DNA from: Sphingomonas sp. LM7
GTDB taxonomy: Bacteria; Pseudomonadota; Alphaproteobacteria; Sphingomonadales; Sphingomonadaceae
Length of the DNA: 64,000 nucleotides
Assembly (NCBI RefSeq): GCF_002002925.1
Contig: NZ_CP019511.1
Span: forward strand, 3,751,001-3,815,000
Reading direction: 5' to 3'
Each line of letters opens with the position of its first letter. Positions within the stretch are counted from its first letter, which is position 1. Below the pieces are notes generated by a model. The model saw only the letters and a program-made list of their open reading frames with translations, did not search any database and was not told where the DNA came from. Positions 31,066 through 40,037 of the stretch are shown in pieces. A program made the position numbers and the translations under genes.

Positions 31066-32538
31066 TTACCGCCCGCGACCGCCGCCGGCATTGGCCGGGC
31101 GCGCCGGACGGGCGTGGAACTTGCCCTTGGGACGCGCATAGTTGCGGGGGGCGTCGCCGGCGGGCCGATCGCCGCGGGGGGCGTCGTTGCGGCGCTGCTC
31201 GCCTGAACGCTCGCCACCGGCTTGCGCCGGACGGCGATCGCCGAAGGGCTGACCCTCGCGGCGCTGGCCCTGGCCCTGGCCCTGGCCGGGACGCTGGCCG
31301 CCACCGGAGCGGCCGCCCTGCTGCATCGCGCGGCCATTGCGGCCGTTCTGCTCGTCGCGGCCCACCGGCATCGGCGAGCGCGTCGACTTGATCTTGTTCG
31401 ATTCGTTGATGAAGTCGGCCGGCAAAGGCACGATCGTCAGCTTCTGGCGCGTCAGCTTCTCGATGTCCTTGAGGTACGGACGCTCGTCATCGGCGCAATA
31501 GCTGATGGCGAGACCCGTCGCGCCGGCGCGCGCGGTGCGGCCGATGCGGTGGACATACTGGTCCGGCACGTTCGGCAGCTCGAAGTTGAACACATGGCTG
31601 ACGCCCGAGACATCGATGCCGCGTGCAGCGATGTCGGTTGCGACGAGGATCTTGACCTTGCCGCTGCGGAACTCGCCCAGCGCGCGCTCGCGCTGCGGCT
31701 GGCTCTTGTTGCCGTGAATCGCATTCGACGCGACGCCGTTGCCGCCGAGCAGGCGGACGACGCGGTCGGCGCCGTGCTTGGTGCGGGTGAACACCAGCGC
31801 ACGATCGATGCTCGGATCGCGCAGCGCCAGCGTCAGCAGCGCCTGCTTCTCGGCCTGCGCGACGAAAGTGACCTGCTGCTCGACGCGCTCGGCGGTGGTC
31901 GCCTCGGGCGTGACCTTCACTTCGACGGGGTTCTTGATGAACTGGCCGGCGAGCTCGCGGATCGTCTTGGGCATCGTCGCCGAGAAGAACAGGGTTTGGC
32001 GCTTGGTCGGAAGATCACGGACGATCCGCTTCAATGCGTGGATGAAGCCCAGATCCATCATCTGGTCGGCTTCGTCGAGCACGAGGATCTCGATGCCGAG
32101 CAGGATCGCATAGTGCTGATCCATCAGGTCGACGAGACGGCCCGGGGTGGCGACGACGATATCGACGCCGCGGGCGAGATCGGTCTTGTTCTTGTGAATC
32201 GACGTGCCGCCGAAGATCGTGGCGACGCTGAGCGGCGTGCCCTTGGCATAATGGCGGGCATTGTCGGCGATCTGGCTGGCGAGTTCACGCGTCGGCGCGA
32301 GGACGAGCATGCGGCAACCGCGCGGCTGGGCGCGCTTGCCTGAAGCGATCAGCCGGTCGATCGAGGGAAGCATGAAAGCCGCGGTCTTGCCGGTGCCGGT
32401 CTGGGCAATGCCGAGCAGGTCGCGACCTTCGAGCAGCGACGGGATCGACTGTGCCTGGATCGGCGTCGCCTCGGTGTAACCCTTGGTGGCGAGCGCGGTG
32501 AGAACGGTCTGCGAGAGACCGAGTTCTTTGAATTGCAT
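31066..32538 (-). CDS. DEAD-box ATP-dependent RNA helicase, RhlE-like
   Basis: 490 residues. All helicase motifs are present in order: Q motif (GYTEATPIQAQSIP), AQTGTGKTAAF (I), APTRELA (Ia), TPGRL (Ib), LDEADQMMD (II, DEAD), FFSATMP (III), VATDIAARGID (V) and HRIGRTARAG (VI). The C-terminal 120 residues are a disordered Gly/Arg/Gln-rich tail typical of RhlE, likely for RNA contact. Cold-induced ribosome or mRNA remodelling is the usual role. It stands alone with a long leader. Confidence 0.95.
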   Translation of the reverse strand: MQFKELGLSQTVLTALATKGYTEATPIQAQSIPSLLEGRDLLGIAQTGTGKTAAFMLPSIDRLIASGKRAQPRGCRMLVLAPTRELASQIADNARHYAKGTPLSVATIFGGTSIHKNKTDLARGVDIVVATPGRLVDLMDQHYAILLGIEILVLDEADQMMDLGFIHALKRIVRDLPTKRQTLFFSATMPKTIRELAGQFIKNPVEVKVTPEATTAERVEQQVTFVAQAEKQALLTLALRDPSIDRALVFTRTKHGADRVVRLLGGNGVASNAIHGNKSQPQRERALGEFRSGKVKILVATDIAARGIDVSGVSHVFNFELPNVPDQYVHRIGRTARAGATGLAISYCADDERPYLKDIEKLTRQKLTIVPLPADFINESNKIKSTRSPMPVGRDEQNGRNGRAMQQGGRSGGGQRPGQGQGQGQRREGQPFGDRRPAQAGGERSGEQRRNDAPRGDRPAGDAPRNYARPKGKFHARPARPANAGGGRGR

Positions 32539-32592
32539 TATGGACCTTACGAATACGGCCAGCGGGCGCGCACGGAAAATGGGCGCACGGAG

Positions 32593-32618
32593 GCGGGGTC
32601 AAAAAATTGACGACCCGC
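32593..32618 (-). promoter_or_regulatory. Hairpin in the 5' leader of the RNA helicase gene
   Basis: GCGGGGTC (32593-32600) and GACCCGC (32612-32618) flank a nested TCAAAAAATTGA (32599-32610). It lies 55 bases upstream of the helicase ATG. The gap 32539-32854 otherwise shows no gene. A leader structure controlling helicase expression is possible but unproven. Confidence 0.35.
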
Positions 32619-32794
32619 GTGACTAGGGAAGCCGTGGTATAACCGAGGCAGAGCCGGGGCGACGCCCATCAGGGCCTTCGTCCGATCACGCTGCATGATG
32701 CCTCGCTGCGGCGCTATATGGTAGCAAAGCTGCCCTAAGTCAATGTGGCGCCAATACTGTTCTGGTTGCCGCGCGCTTCACTGCAAATCGAAAG

Positions 32795-32810
32795 GATTGC
32801 TTAACCAATC
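32795..32810. promoter_or_regulatory. Near-perfect 16-bp palindrome upstream of the PilZ gene
   Basis: GATTGCTTAACCAATC is symmetric except at its C/C pair and contains TTAACC. It sits 45 bases before the PilZ gene GTG, where a promoter or operator would be. A degenerate copy lies upstream of cpaF (22944-22959). Confidence 0.5.
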
Positions 32811-32854
32811 GGGGCGTAGCCCGGACGCTCCCATTTTTGCCGAGGAATTGGGCT

Positions 32855-33322
32855 GTGCTCGTCGCGCGTCTGGAAGTTCTGGGAGAAGTCGATCCGCGGG
32901 GCGCGGTGCGCTTCCATGTCGCGCGTGAAAGTACCCTGCGCGGCGCCGATGGCCATCCGTTCGAAGTGCTGGTCGACAATTTCTCGCGCACCGGCTTCCT
33001 GTTCGTCTCGGACGAGGCGTTTCCCGCGGGCACGCTGATTGCGATCGGCCTGTCGGGCGCGGGCTCGCGCGAGGCGCAAGTGGTGTGGAGCGAAGGGCGC
33101 CGGCACGGCTGCGAGTTCCTCGTGCCGCTGCCCCAATCCAAGATGGCGCGCGCGTTCGAAGGGCATGCGAGCGTTCTCGCCAACCTCGAAGCCGAACTCC
33201 GCAAGCGCCTGCCCCAGGCGCGGCCCGCGGCTGCCAAGGCGCCGCCACCGCCCGCACCGCCGCCACGCCATCTCCGCAAGCAGAAGCTCGTCGACGCGAT
33301 CCGGCAGTTTCTCGACGAGTAG
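32855..33322 (+). CDS. PilZ-domain protein
   Basis: 155 residues. The GTG at 32855 follows GAGGA (32842-32846); a TTG 18 bases earlier is the alternative. Residues about 18-90 look like a PilZ domain (DNFSRTGFLF corresponds to D/NxSxxG; WSEGRRHGCEFL closes the barrel), though the N-terminal RxxxR is only weakly matched (RGAVRFHVARES). A Pro/Ala linker leads to a basic C-terminal helix (PPRHLRKQKLVDAIRQFLDE). PilZ proteins sense c-di-GMP; whether this one binds it is uncertain. Confidence 0.8.
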   Translation: MLVARLEVLGEVDPRGAVRFHVARESTLRGADGHPFEVLVDNFSRTGFLFVSDEAFPAGTLIAIGLSGAGSREAQVVWSEGRRHGCEFLVPLPQSKMARAFEGHASVLANLEAELRKRLPQARPAAAKAPPPPAPPPRHLRKQKLVDAIRQFLDE

Positions 33323-33383
33323 GCGAGCGTGGGTGTGCGTTGTGGGGCAGTGCCTCAAGCTTCAGTCTCGGTGAGACGGATAG

Positions 33384-33419
33384 GCCCCACCCCAACCCCC
33401 TCCCCTGAAGGGGTGGGGC
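33384..33419. repeat. GC-rich palindrome after the PilZ gene
   Basis: GCCCCACCCC (33384-33393) pairs with GGGGTGGGGC (33410-33419), and inside CCCC/GGGG can pair across TGAA. Related to the CCCCTCCC...GGGAGGGG palindromes at 17633 and 45821-45958. May stop transcription of the PilZ gene. Confidence 0.55.
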
Positions 33420-33446
33420 TTGAAGGCACGCATTTTTGGGGACCTG

Positions 33447-33582
33447 AGGTCACACCAGGGTCACACTGTCGCGATGTTTCAGCGGCGGCGCGGCGATGCG
33501 GAAATCGCAAGGTTCCGCCCAACGCGAGTTTGGGTTCCTGCCGGGATCGACGCTGTCAAATAGCTAGGGCCAAGTGCCCGAG
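33447..33582. repeat. Dispersed ~138-bp repeat, copy 2
   Basis: Same element as 19871-20010 in inverted orientation. With the preceding palindrome it makes up most of the 361-bp gap 33323-33683. No gene is supported in the gap. Confidence 0.8.
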
Positions 33583-33683
33583 CGCGATCAGCAGGCGAAA
33601 TCCTGCATTTCAAGCGGTTTGTCTGGCCGCAGCCTGACGCCCTCCGCCGGCGGGTAAACGGCCATCGCTCGGCCGCGCCCGAT

Positions 33684-35315
33684 CTAATCCTGCGCCGGGT
33701 TTTCGCGATATGCCCGCTCGCGATAGTCGAACCAGTCGAAGTCCGCCGCGCGGCCCGTGCCCGCCATGTCCTGACACGCCATCCCCACGAACGCGCCGGT
33801 GAAGTTGGGCTGGCCCGGCTGGGTCGCCTCGTCGGACAGGATGCTCGCGTCGAACTGCTCGGCCAGCCAGGTCCAGCCGCCATCGCCGATCCGGAAGGCA
33901 AAGCGCAGGCGTTCGAAATCGACTTCGATGCGCAATTCGATCCGCCCCTCTGGGATCGCGATCGGCGCGGTGAAGGCGTCGGCCTGGGGTGCGTCGGGCA
34001 GCGCGGACATAACCCGGATGTGCCGCCCGACTTCGTCGTCATGGCTGACATGGAGGTAATGGAACTTGCTGCCATTATAATAAGCGACGAGCCCCGCGGC
34101 CTGTTGGAAATGCTCGGGCGCAAACTCCATCGCGCAGGATGCGGAATAGCAGAAATCCTGCTGGCGGCGCGCGACCAGCGCCTGGGTGAACAGGCTGCCG
34201 ATCGTCTCGCGGCCATGGAGCCGGAGATGGCCGGGGCGGGCAGTCAGGGTGTAGATTTGGTCGGGCGCGGGCGTGCGCAGCCATTGCAGGTCGAGCGGGA
34301 GTTCAGGGCCGTCGAAATCGTAACGCGCTTCGGTTTCGCGGGCCGGTGAGGCAGGCATGGCGAGCCCAGGCGCCTCGATCACCGGCATGCCGGTGCGATC
34401 CTGCGTATAGAGCCAATCGTCGTCGCCCCAGACCATCGGCTGGAGTGCAGTCTCGCGGCCCAGCACGCAGCGCCCGCGATTGGCGAGCGGACGGCCGCAG
34501 AGATAGGCCATGTAGGTGCGGCCGTCGGCGGTCTCGACCAGATCGGCATGGCCGGCGCGCTGGAGCGGTGCATCGGGGCGGGTGCGGCTGCTGAGGATGT
34601 AGGTGTCGGGATGCAGCTCGTATGGGCCGCGAAGGTCGCGAGACCGCGCCATCGTCACGGCGTGGTTCCAGCCGGTGCCGCCCTCCGCGACGATCAGATA
34701 GTACCAGTCGCCGCGCTTGTAGAGATGCGGCGCCTCGGTGAGGCCGAGCGCCGTGCCGGGGAAGATGTTGGTTCGCTCGCCGATCAGCCGACGTTCGTCA
34801 TGCGAATATTCCTGGAGGACGATCCCGGCGAAGCGGTTGTGGCCGGGGCGGTGGTCCCAGAGCTGGTTTACCAGATATTTGCGGCCATCCTCGTCGTGGA
34901 ACAGTCCCGGATCGAACCCGCTGGAATTGAGATGGATGGGATCGGACCAGTCGCCATCGATCGTGTCGCAAGTGACGAGGTAGTTGTGGAAGTCGCGCAG
35001 GCTCGCGCCCGATGCGCCGCCGATGGTGGTGCGGCCATAGCGCTTCACATCGGTGTAGATCAGCCAGAAGCGCTCTCCGTCATGGCTGATGTCGGGCGCC
35101 CAGACGCCACAGCTGTCGGGATCGCCGCGCATGTCGAGTTGGGCGGCACGGACGAGCGGGCGGCCGACCAGCCGCCAGTTCGCCAGGTCGCGCGAATGGT
35201 GGATCTGGACGCCGGGAAACCATTCGAAGGTCGAAGTGGCGATATAGTAATCGTCGCCGACGCGGCAGATCGACGGATCGGGATTGAAGCCGGGAAGAAT
35301 CGGATTGCGAATCAT
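33684..35315 (-). CDS. Glycoside hydrolase family 43 (beta-xylosidase / arabinofuranosidase type)
   Basis: 543 residues without signal peptide, so cytosolic. Five-bladed propeller with the base in GFNPDPSICR (Asp about 14), the middle Asp in GVWAPDISHDG and the acid Glu in LTEAPHLYKRGDWYY, followed by a C-terminal beta-sandwich (about 330-543) as in two-domain xylosidases of GH43 subfamily 11. It would split xylo-oligosaccharides after uptake. The ATG overlaps the transporter stop by four bases (ATGA), so the pair is one operon. Confidence 0.92.
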   Translation of the reverse strand: MIRNPILPGFNPDPSICRVGDDYYIATSTFEWFPGVQIHHSRDLANWRLVGRPLVRAAQLDMRGDPDSCGVWAPDISHDGERFWLIYTDVKRYGRTTIGGASGASLRDFHNYLVTCDTIDGDWSDPIHLNSSGFDPGLFHDEDGRKYLVNQLWDHRPGHNRFAGIVLQEYSHDERRLIGERTNIFPGTALGLTEAPHLYKRGDWYYLIVAEGGTGWNHAVTMARSRDLRGPYELHPDTYILSSRTRPDAPLQRAGHADLVETADGRTYMAYLCGRPLANRGRCVLGRETALQPMVWGDDDWLYTQDRTGMPVIEAPGLAMPASPARETEARYDFDGPELPLDLQWLRTPAPDQIYTLTARPGHLRLHGRETIGSLFTQALVARRQQDFCYSASCAMEFAPEHFQQAAGLVAYYNGSKFHYLHVSHDDEVGRHIRVMSALPDAPQADAFTAPIAIPEGRIELRIEVDFERLRFAFRIGDGGWTWLAEQFDASILSDEATQPGQPNFTGAFVGMACQDMAGTGRAADFDWFDYRERAYRENPAQD

Positions 35316-36799
35316 TGGGGCCGGTTCCTCCGGGCGCGGATTTCGATGACGATGCCGAGCAGCGCGAGCGCCAGCCCGAAGCCCCAGATCCCGCGCATCG
35401 CGATCGGCACGTCGCAGGCGCTGAAGCTGGTGAAGGCGGCGCACGGCACCGGCGCTACCCCGCTCGCATAGAACAAGGTGAGCCCGGCGGAGAGGATCGC
35501 GCCCAACAGAATCGGGATCCAGCCGCTGTCGCGTCCCGGATCCTCGCCGGGCTTGCGCACCAGCGTCCACAGCAAGGCCGCGGCGATCAGGTCGAAAATG
35601 CCCAGCGCAATGAAGAACGGGTCATAGCCGATCCGCACGACCAGCGCGCCGATCAGCAGCGTGAAGATCAGCACGCCCAGATTGGCCATCGTCCCCGCCA
35701 TCCCCGCCACGGTGCCAACTTCGTTCTTGGGGAACAGATCGCTCGCCATGGTGATGCAGGTGACCGACAGCGTCTGGTGCGCGAAGGCGCCGATGCTGAG
35801 CAACGCCACTGCCATATACGGGCTGGTGACTCCGCCGACGAAGATCATGCTGGTCATCATCAACGCGCCGAGCGTGAAGGTCCAGCGGCGCGCATCGATC
35901 AGCGCGATGCCACGGCGTTCGAGCCAGAGCACCAGCGCCGGCCCGAACAGGCAGCCGATATCGGCGGCGACGAAAGGCAGCACCACCGCGATCGCCAGTT
36001 CGCGCAAATCGAAGCCGCGGACTTCGCTAAGGTAGAGCGGCAGCCAGAAAGTGAGGGTGGCCCAGGTCGGATCGGCGAGGAAGCGGGGAAGGGCGATGCC
36101 CCAGAAATTGCGCCGGCCAAGCAGCGACAGCACGGCGGGCTTGGCCCCGGTCGCCTGGACATGCGCTTCCTGCCCCGAGCGGATCAGCGCGAGTTCCTCG
36201 GCAGAGACGGTGCGATGCGCCTCGGGCGTGCGATAATAGCGCAGCCACAACACGACCCACAGCAGGGCCAGCGCGCCGGCGACGTAGAAGGCGGCGCGCC
36301 AGTTCCACCAGACGATGGCGATCGCGACGATCGGGCCGGCCAGCGCGATGCCGGCCGAGGCGCCGAGATTATAGATGCCGCCGGCAAGCCCGCGCTCGCG
36401 CGCTGGAAACCATTCGGAAACGACCTTGAGCCCGGCGGTGTGCGACGTGCCCTCGGCAAAGCCCAATGCGCCGCGCAGCACCGCCAGCCCCTGCCAGCTC
36501 GTCACCCAGCCATGCGCGAAGGTGAGCAGCCCCCAGGCAGTGGCGAACACCGCCATGCCGGTGCGCAGCCCGATGCGATCGAGGATGTAGCCGACCACTG
36601 GCTGGAGCATGATGAACGCCTGGAACACCCCGGTGACCCAGCTGTACTGCTCCTTGGTCATCGGCACGTCGGCCTGGAATTCGGGGGTCGCGACGACCAC
36701 GCCCAATGTCTGGCGGACGAGATAATTGATGATCGTGCCCAGCATCACGATCGCGATGATCCACCAGCGCAGCGCGCGGGTACGTTGCCAGAAGCCCAT
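35312..36799 (-). CDS. MFS transporter, anion:cation symporter (hexuronate/ExuT-like) type
   Basis: 495 residues, about 12 helices (RWWIIAIVMLGTIINYLVRQ opens helix 1; GFAEGTSHTAGLKVVSEWFP in helix 4 and GIYNLGASAGIALAGPIVA are family-typical). Members carry hexuronates, tartrate or similar acids with protons. A stretch with a short extra pair of helices near 440-490 contains CAAFTSFSACDVP. Paired with GH43, uptake of xylan-derived sugars or aldouronic acids is inferred. A LacI-type palindrome lies upstream. Confidence 0.92.
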   Translation of the reverse strand: MGFWQRTRALRWWIIAIVMLGTIINYLVRQTLGVVVATPEFQADVPMTKEQYSWVTGVFQAFIMLQPVVGYILDRIGLRTGMAVFATAWGLLTFAHGWVTSWQGLAVLRGALGFAEGTSHTAGLKVVSEWFPARERGLAGGIYNLGASAGIALAGPIVAIAIVWWNWRAAFYVAGALALLWVVLWLRYYRTPEAHRTVSAEELALIRSGQEAHVQATGAKPAVLSLLGRRNFWGIALPRFLADPTWATLTFWLPLYLSEVRGFDLRELAIAVVLPFVAADIGCLFGPALVLWLERRGIALIDARRWTFTLGALMMTSMIFVGGVTSPYMAVALLSIGAFAHQTLSVTCITMASDLFPKNEVGTVAGMAGTMANLGVLIFTLLIGALVVRIGYDPFFIALGIFDLIAAALLWTLVRKPGEDPGRDSGWIPILLGAILSAGLTLFYASGVAPVPCAAFTSFSACDVPIAMRGIWGFGLALALLGIVIEIRARRNRPQ

Positions 36800-36830
36800 G
36801 CGCCCCTCCTCTGCGCCCGTATCCGGCGCT

Positions 36831-36842
36831 GTTAGCGCTAAC
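36831..36842. promoter_or_regulatory. LacI-family-type operator upstream of the transporter-xylosidase operon
   Basis: GTTAGCGCTAAC, a perfect 12-bp palindrome 32 bases before the transporter ATG, with CG at its centre as in LacI/GalR operators. Xylose regulators of alphaproteobacteria are known to bind TAGCGCTA-cored sites. No regulator gene is adjacent. Confidence 0.7.
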
Positions 36843-36912
36843 GGTGGCGCGGTTTCGCTTTGAGCGCAAGCCGCGGGATGTGGCGCAGATCGTGTGCGGC
36901 TATATCGGTTGC

Positions 36913-37953
36913 ATGAGCAATCCGCAGACCATCAGCGACGATATCGCCTGGGCCGCCTTCGACGCGCGCGACCGCGCTTATGACGGGCGTTTCATCGTCG
37001 CGGTGACCACCACGCGGATATATTGCAAGCCGACCTGCCCGGCGCGGCGCCCCAAGCGCGAGAATGTGCGGTTCTATGCCGATGCCGATGCGGCGCGCGC
37101 CGCGGGGTTCCGGGCGTGCCTGCGCTGCAAGCCCGATGAAGTGGGGCGCGACCGGATCGCAGTGGCGCAGGCCGCCGCGTTGATCGAGGCCGCCGAGGAG
37201 CCGATCGGACTCGAGCAACTCGCCGCGCATGTCGGCTATGCGCCGCATCATTTCCAGCGGCTGTTCAAGCGCGCGACCGGCGTGACTCCCGCAACCTATG
37301 CCCGCGGTCTCCGCGCCCGCCGCGCCGCCGCCGCACTGACGCAGGAGGAGCGCGTGACCGACGCGATCTACGAGGCGGGCTATGCCGCGCCCAGCCGCTT
37401 CTACGAAACCGCCAATGCCCGGCTCGGCATGACGCCCAGCGCGTGGAAGCGCGGCGGCGCGGGCGTGACGATCCGCTGGACGGTTGCGGAGACCAGCCTG
37501 GGGCCGTTGCTGATCGCGGCGACCGACAAGGGGCTGTGCCGGGTCGCCTTCGACGAGGATGCCCTCCACCTCGCCCGGCGCTTCCCCGCGGCGGAGATTG
37601 CGCAGGGCGGCGCGGCGCTGGCAGAGCTTGCCGCGCAGGTCGTGCGCGAAGTCGAGACCCCGGGGCGCGATCTGGACCTGCCGCTCGATGTGCAGGGCAC
37701 GGCTTTCCAGGAAGCGGTGTGGCAGGCGTTGCGCGCAGTCCCGCCTGGCGAGACGCGCAGCTATGCCCAACTCGCCACCCAAGCCGGCAATCCGCGCGCC
37801 GTGCGTGCGGCGGGGACGGCGTGCGGCGCGAACCATGTCGCGGTGCTGATCCCGTGCCATCGTGCCCAGCGCGCCGACGGCAGCATGGGCGGCTACGCCT
37901 ATGGCATCGACCGCAAGCGGGTGCTGCGCAAGCGGGAAGGGGTGAGCGAATGA
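36913..37953 (+). CDS. ada: Bifunctional transcriptional activator / O6-methylguanine-DNA methyltransferase Ada
   Basis: 346 residues. N-terminal zinc domain with Cys38, Cys42, Cys69 and Cys72 (YCKPTCPAR, CLRCKP), where Cys38 takes methyl groups from phosphotriesters; AraC-type helix-turn-helix (about 95-175; GYAPHHFQRLFKRATG); and the C-terminal transferase with acceptor Cys315 in VLIPCHRAQR. The start at the ATG 36913 places the zinc domain properly; an upstream GTG adds 23 residues. Overlaps the next gene by four bases. Confidence 0.95.
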   Translation: MSNPQTISDDIAWAAFDARDRAYDGRFIVAVTTTRIYCKPTCPARRPKRENVRFYADADAARAAGFRACLRCKPDEVGRDRIAVAQAAALIEAAEEPIGLEQLAAHVGYAPHHFQRLFKRATGVTPATYARGLRARRAAAALTQEERVTDAIYEAGYAAPSRFYETANARLGMTPSAWKRGGAGVTIRWTVAETSLGPLLIAATDKGLCRVAFDEDALHLARRFPAAEIAQGGAALAELAAQVVREVETPGRDLDLPLDVQGTAFQEAVWQALRAVPPGETRSYAQLATQAGNPRAVRAAGTACGANHVAVLIPCHRAQRADGSMGGYAYGIDRKRVLRKREGVSE

Positions 37954-38417
37954 GCTATGTCATCGCCGGGATCGATCCCGCGCCGTTCCGGCAATTCTAT
38001 GGCCTGTCGGAACAGGCGCTCGCCGCCGAGCAGGTCGTGCGGATGACCGCGGACGACGATTCCGGCTTTCCGTGCCGGGTGACGCTGGAGGACGCCGCGC
38101 CGGGCGAGACGCTGCTGTTGCTCAATCACGAGCATCTGCCCGATCCGGGCCCGTATCGCGCGCGTCACGCGATTTTCGTGCGCGAAGGTGCCGAGACGCC
38201 AGCGCTCTATATTGACGAGATACCGGAGCAACTCGCGACTCGACTATTGTCGGTCAGAGCGTTCGATCGTTACGCGATGATGACAAATGCCGATGTCGTG
38301 GAGGGATCCGCGCTGGAACCGATGATCGGCACGATGTTCGGCGATCCGGCCGTCGCCTTCCTGCACATCCATTATGCCCGGCGCGGCTGCTTCGCGGCGT
38401 GCGTGGATCGCGGCTGA
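37950..38417 (+). CDS. DUF1203 family protein
   Basis: 155 residues. The layout FRQFYGLSEQAL near the start, CRVTLEDAAPGETLLLLNHEHLP, and the end AFLHIHYARRGCFAACVDR match DUF1203, whose function is unknown. The ATG overlaps the ada TGA (ATGA), so it is co-translated with the alkylation response protein. Soluble, no signal peptide. Confidence 0.88.
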   Translation: MSYVIAGIDPAPFRQFYGLSEQALAAEQVVRMTADDDSGFPCRVTLEDAAPGETLLLLNHEHLPDPGPYRARHAIFVREGAETPALYIDEIPEQLATRLLSVRAFDRYAMMTNADVVEGSALEPMIGTMFGDPAVAFLHIHYARRGCFAACVDRG

Positions 38418-38418
38418 G

Positions 38419-39960
38419 CTATTGCGGCGCGGCTGCCGGCGGTCCCGAGGCAGCGGGACTGCAGCTATAGACCAGCTTCTCGTTGTACACCGGCGGCAGG
38501 GCGGCGCGCAGCGCCTGTTGCTGCGTGGCGAGGCTGGCGCGCGCCGCCTGATCAGCCGAGCAGGTCTTGAGCGGCACGCCCGAACGCAGCGCGCGCGCCT
38601 TGGTCATCTGCGCGGAGGAGAGCAGATAGCGCGTGTTGGTGTAGGTGCGGCTCGCCGGATCATAGTCGAGCACCGAGACCGACTGTTCCTGTTCGGGGAC
38701 CAGGATGCGCTGCCAGCGGGCACCTGATTCGGCATATTGGGTACGGCCGTTGATGCAGCCGTCGGCACCGATATCGAGATCGACCTTGTCGATGGCGGTG
38801 ACGGTCACCCGGCTGCGTTCGGGGACGAGTGTGCACACCATCCGCCCGGTCGCCGACTGGCCCGGAACGGCCGGACCCGCACTCGCCTTGGGCACCGACA
38901 GGATCTTGGATTCGTCGAAATCGGGCCGGCTGAGGAACAGCGCGACCGCGCCCAGCATCAGCACGCCGCCGCCTGCCGCCAGCCAGATCGCCTCGCGCCG
39001 CCGGTCACGCGAGAACAGCATGCCGGCCCCGCCGAGCGCGAGCGCACCGAGGACGAGGAGCACCGCGGCGCCCGCCATGTAATTCTCGCGCGCGACCACG
39101 TTGCGCGAGCGCGCCTGGGCAATCGCATCCTCGCGCTCGGTCGCGTTCTTCGCTGCGTCGGTGCGCGCGCGCGCATCGGCATCGAGCCGCGCCTTCTCGT
39201 CGGCGTTGCGCTCCTGCGCCATCTGCTCCTCGACGCTGGTGCACGGCACGCCGACCGAGGCGAAGGGCTGCTTTGCGCCCTGAAGGAAGGCGGCAAGCTC
39301 GCTCCCCGCAATGGCGAATGCGAAGGTCGAATCGCCTTCGTCGCCGCGGGTGATCGCCGAATTGACGCCGAGCACGCGTCCGCAGCGATCGAGCAGCGGC
39401 CCGCCGGAATTGCCGCGCGCGATGCTGGCGGTGTGGAGCAGCACGTTGGTGCCCTGGAGCGTGCGATCGCCGGCGAACCCACCCTGCGAGCGGACCGGCG
39501 ACTGCGGCCGGATGAAGTCCGCCGCCGACCGCGCCGTGGCGAGATCGACATTGCCCGGATAGCCGAGCGCGATCAGGCTTTCGCCATCGCTCGGCAGGCC
39601 GGTGAACAGCGTAAGCGGCGCAAGCCGGACGCCGCTGAATTCGATCAGCGCAAGATCGCGCTGCTGGTCGATCGCGACGAGCTTGCCCTGGAACGACTTG
39701 TCCCCTTCCGACGGCACGATGCCGATGACGACATTGCCCGGATAGCGATCGGCAAGCTCGACGACATGTGCGTTGGTAACGATCCGGTTCGGCGCAACCG
39801 CGAAGCCGCTGCCATGGCCGAAGCCGACGACTTCATCGTCCACCACTGCGATGGTGACGATCCGCACGACGCCGCGGCCGGAGGCGGAGATGTCGTCGGC
39901 GCGCGCAGGCGCGATCCCCGCCAGTGCCAGCACGACCATCATCAGCAAGCGCCGGACCAT
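38419..39960 (-). CDS. Exported trypsin-like serine protease with C-terminal membrane anchor
   Basis: 513 residues. Signal peptide (MVRRLLMMVVLALAGIAPARA), then an S1C/HtrA-like protease domain with His65 in VTNAHVV, Asp102 in RDLALIEF and Ser185 in ARGNSGGPLL. No PDZ domain follows; instead there is an Ala/Glu/Arg-rich coiled coil (about 240-290), two membrane helices (about 296-316 and 328-348), and a soluble C-terminal domain with paired cysteines (MVCTLVPERS, ADGCINGR). With the protease outside, the pair of helices puts the C-terminal domain outside too. Ends almost against the convergent DUF1203 gene. Confidence 0.9.
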   Translation of the reverse strand: MVRRLLMMVVLALAGIAPARADDISASGRGVVRIVTIAVVDDEVVGFGHGSGFAVAPNRIVTNAHVVELADRYPGNVVIGIVPSEGDKSFQGKLVAIDQQRDLALIEFSGVRLAPLTLFTGLPSDGESLIALGYPGNVDLATARSAADFIRPQSPVRSQGGFAGDRTLQGTNVLLHTASIARGNSGGPLLDRCGRVLGVNSAITRGDEGDSTFAFAIAGSELAAFLQGAKQPFASVGVPCTSVEEQMAQERNADEKARLDADARARTDAAKNATEREDAIAQARSRNVVARENYMAGAAVLLVLGALALGGAGMLFSRDRRREAIWLAAGGGVLMLGAVALFLSRPDFDESKILSVPKASAGPAVPGQSATGRMVCTLVPERSRVTVTAIDKVDLDIGADGCINGRTQYAESGARWQRILVPEQEQSVSVLDYDPASRTYTNTRYLLSSAQMTKARALRSGVPLKTCSADQAARASLATQQQALRAALPPVYNEKLVYSCSPAASGPPAAAPQ

Positions 39961-40037
39961 TAGCCACCCAAATCCCTTATTCGCACCGAGCTTTCGGGCA
40001 AAAGCGCCGGCGGTTCAAGCAGGCGCGGCGCGGGATT

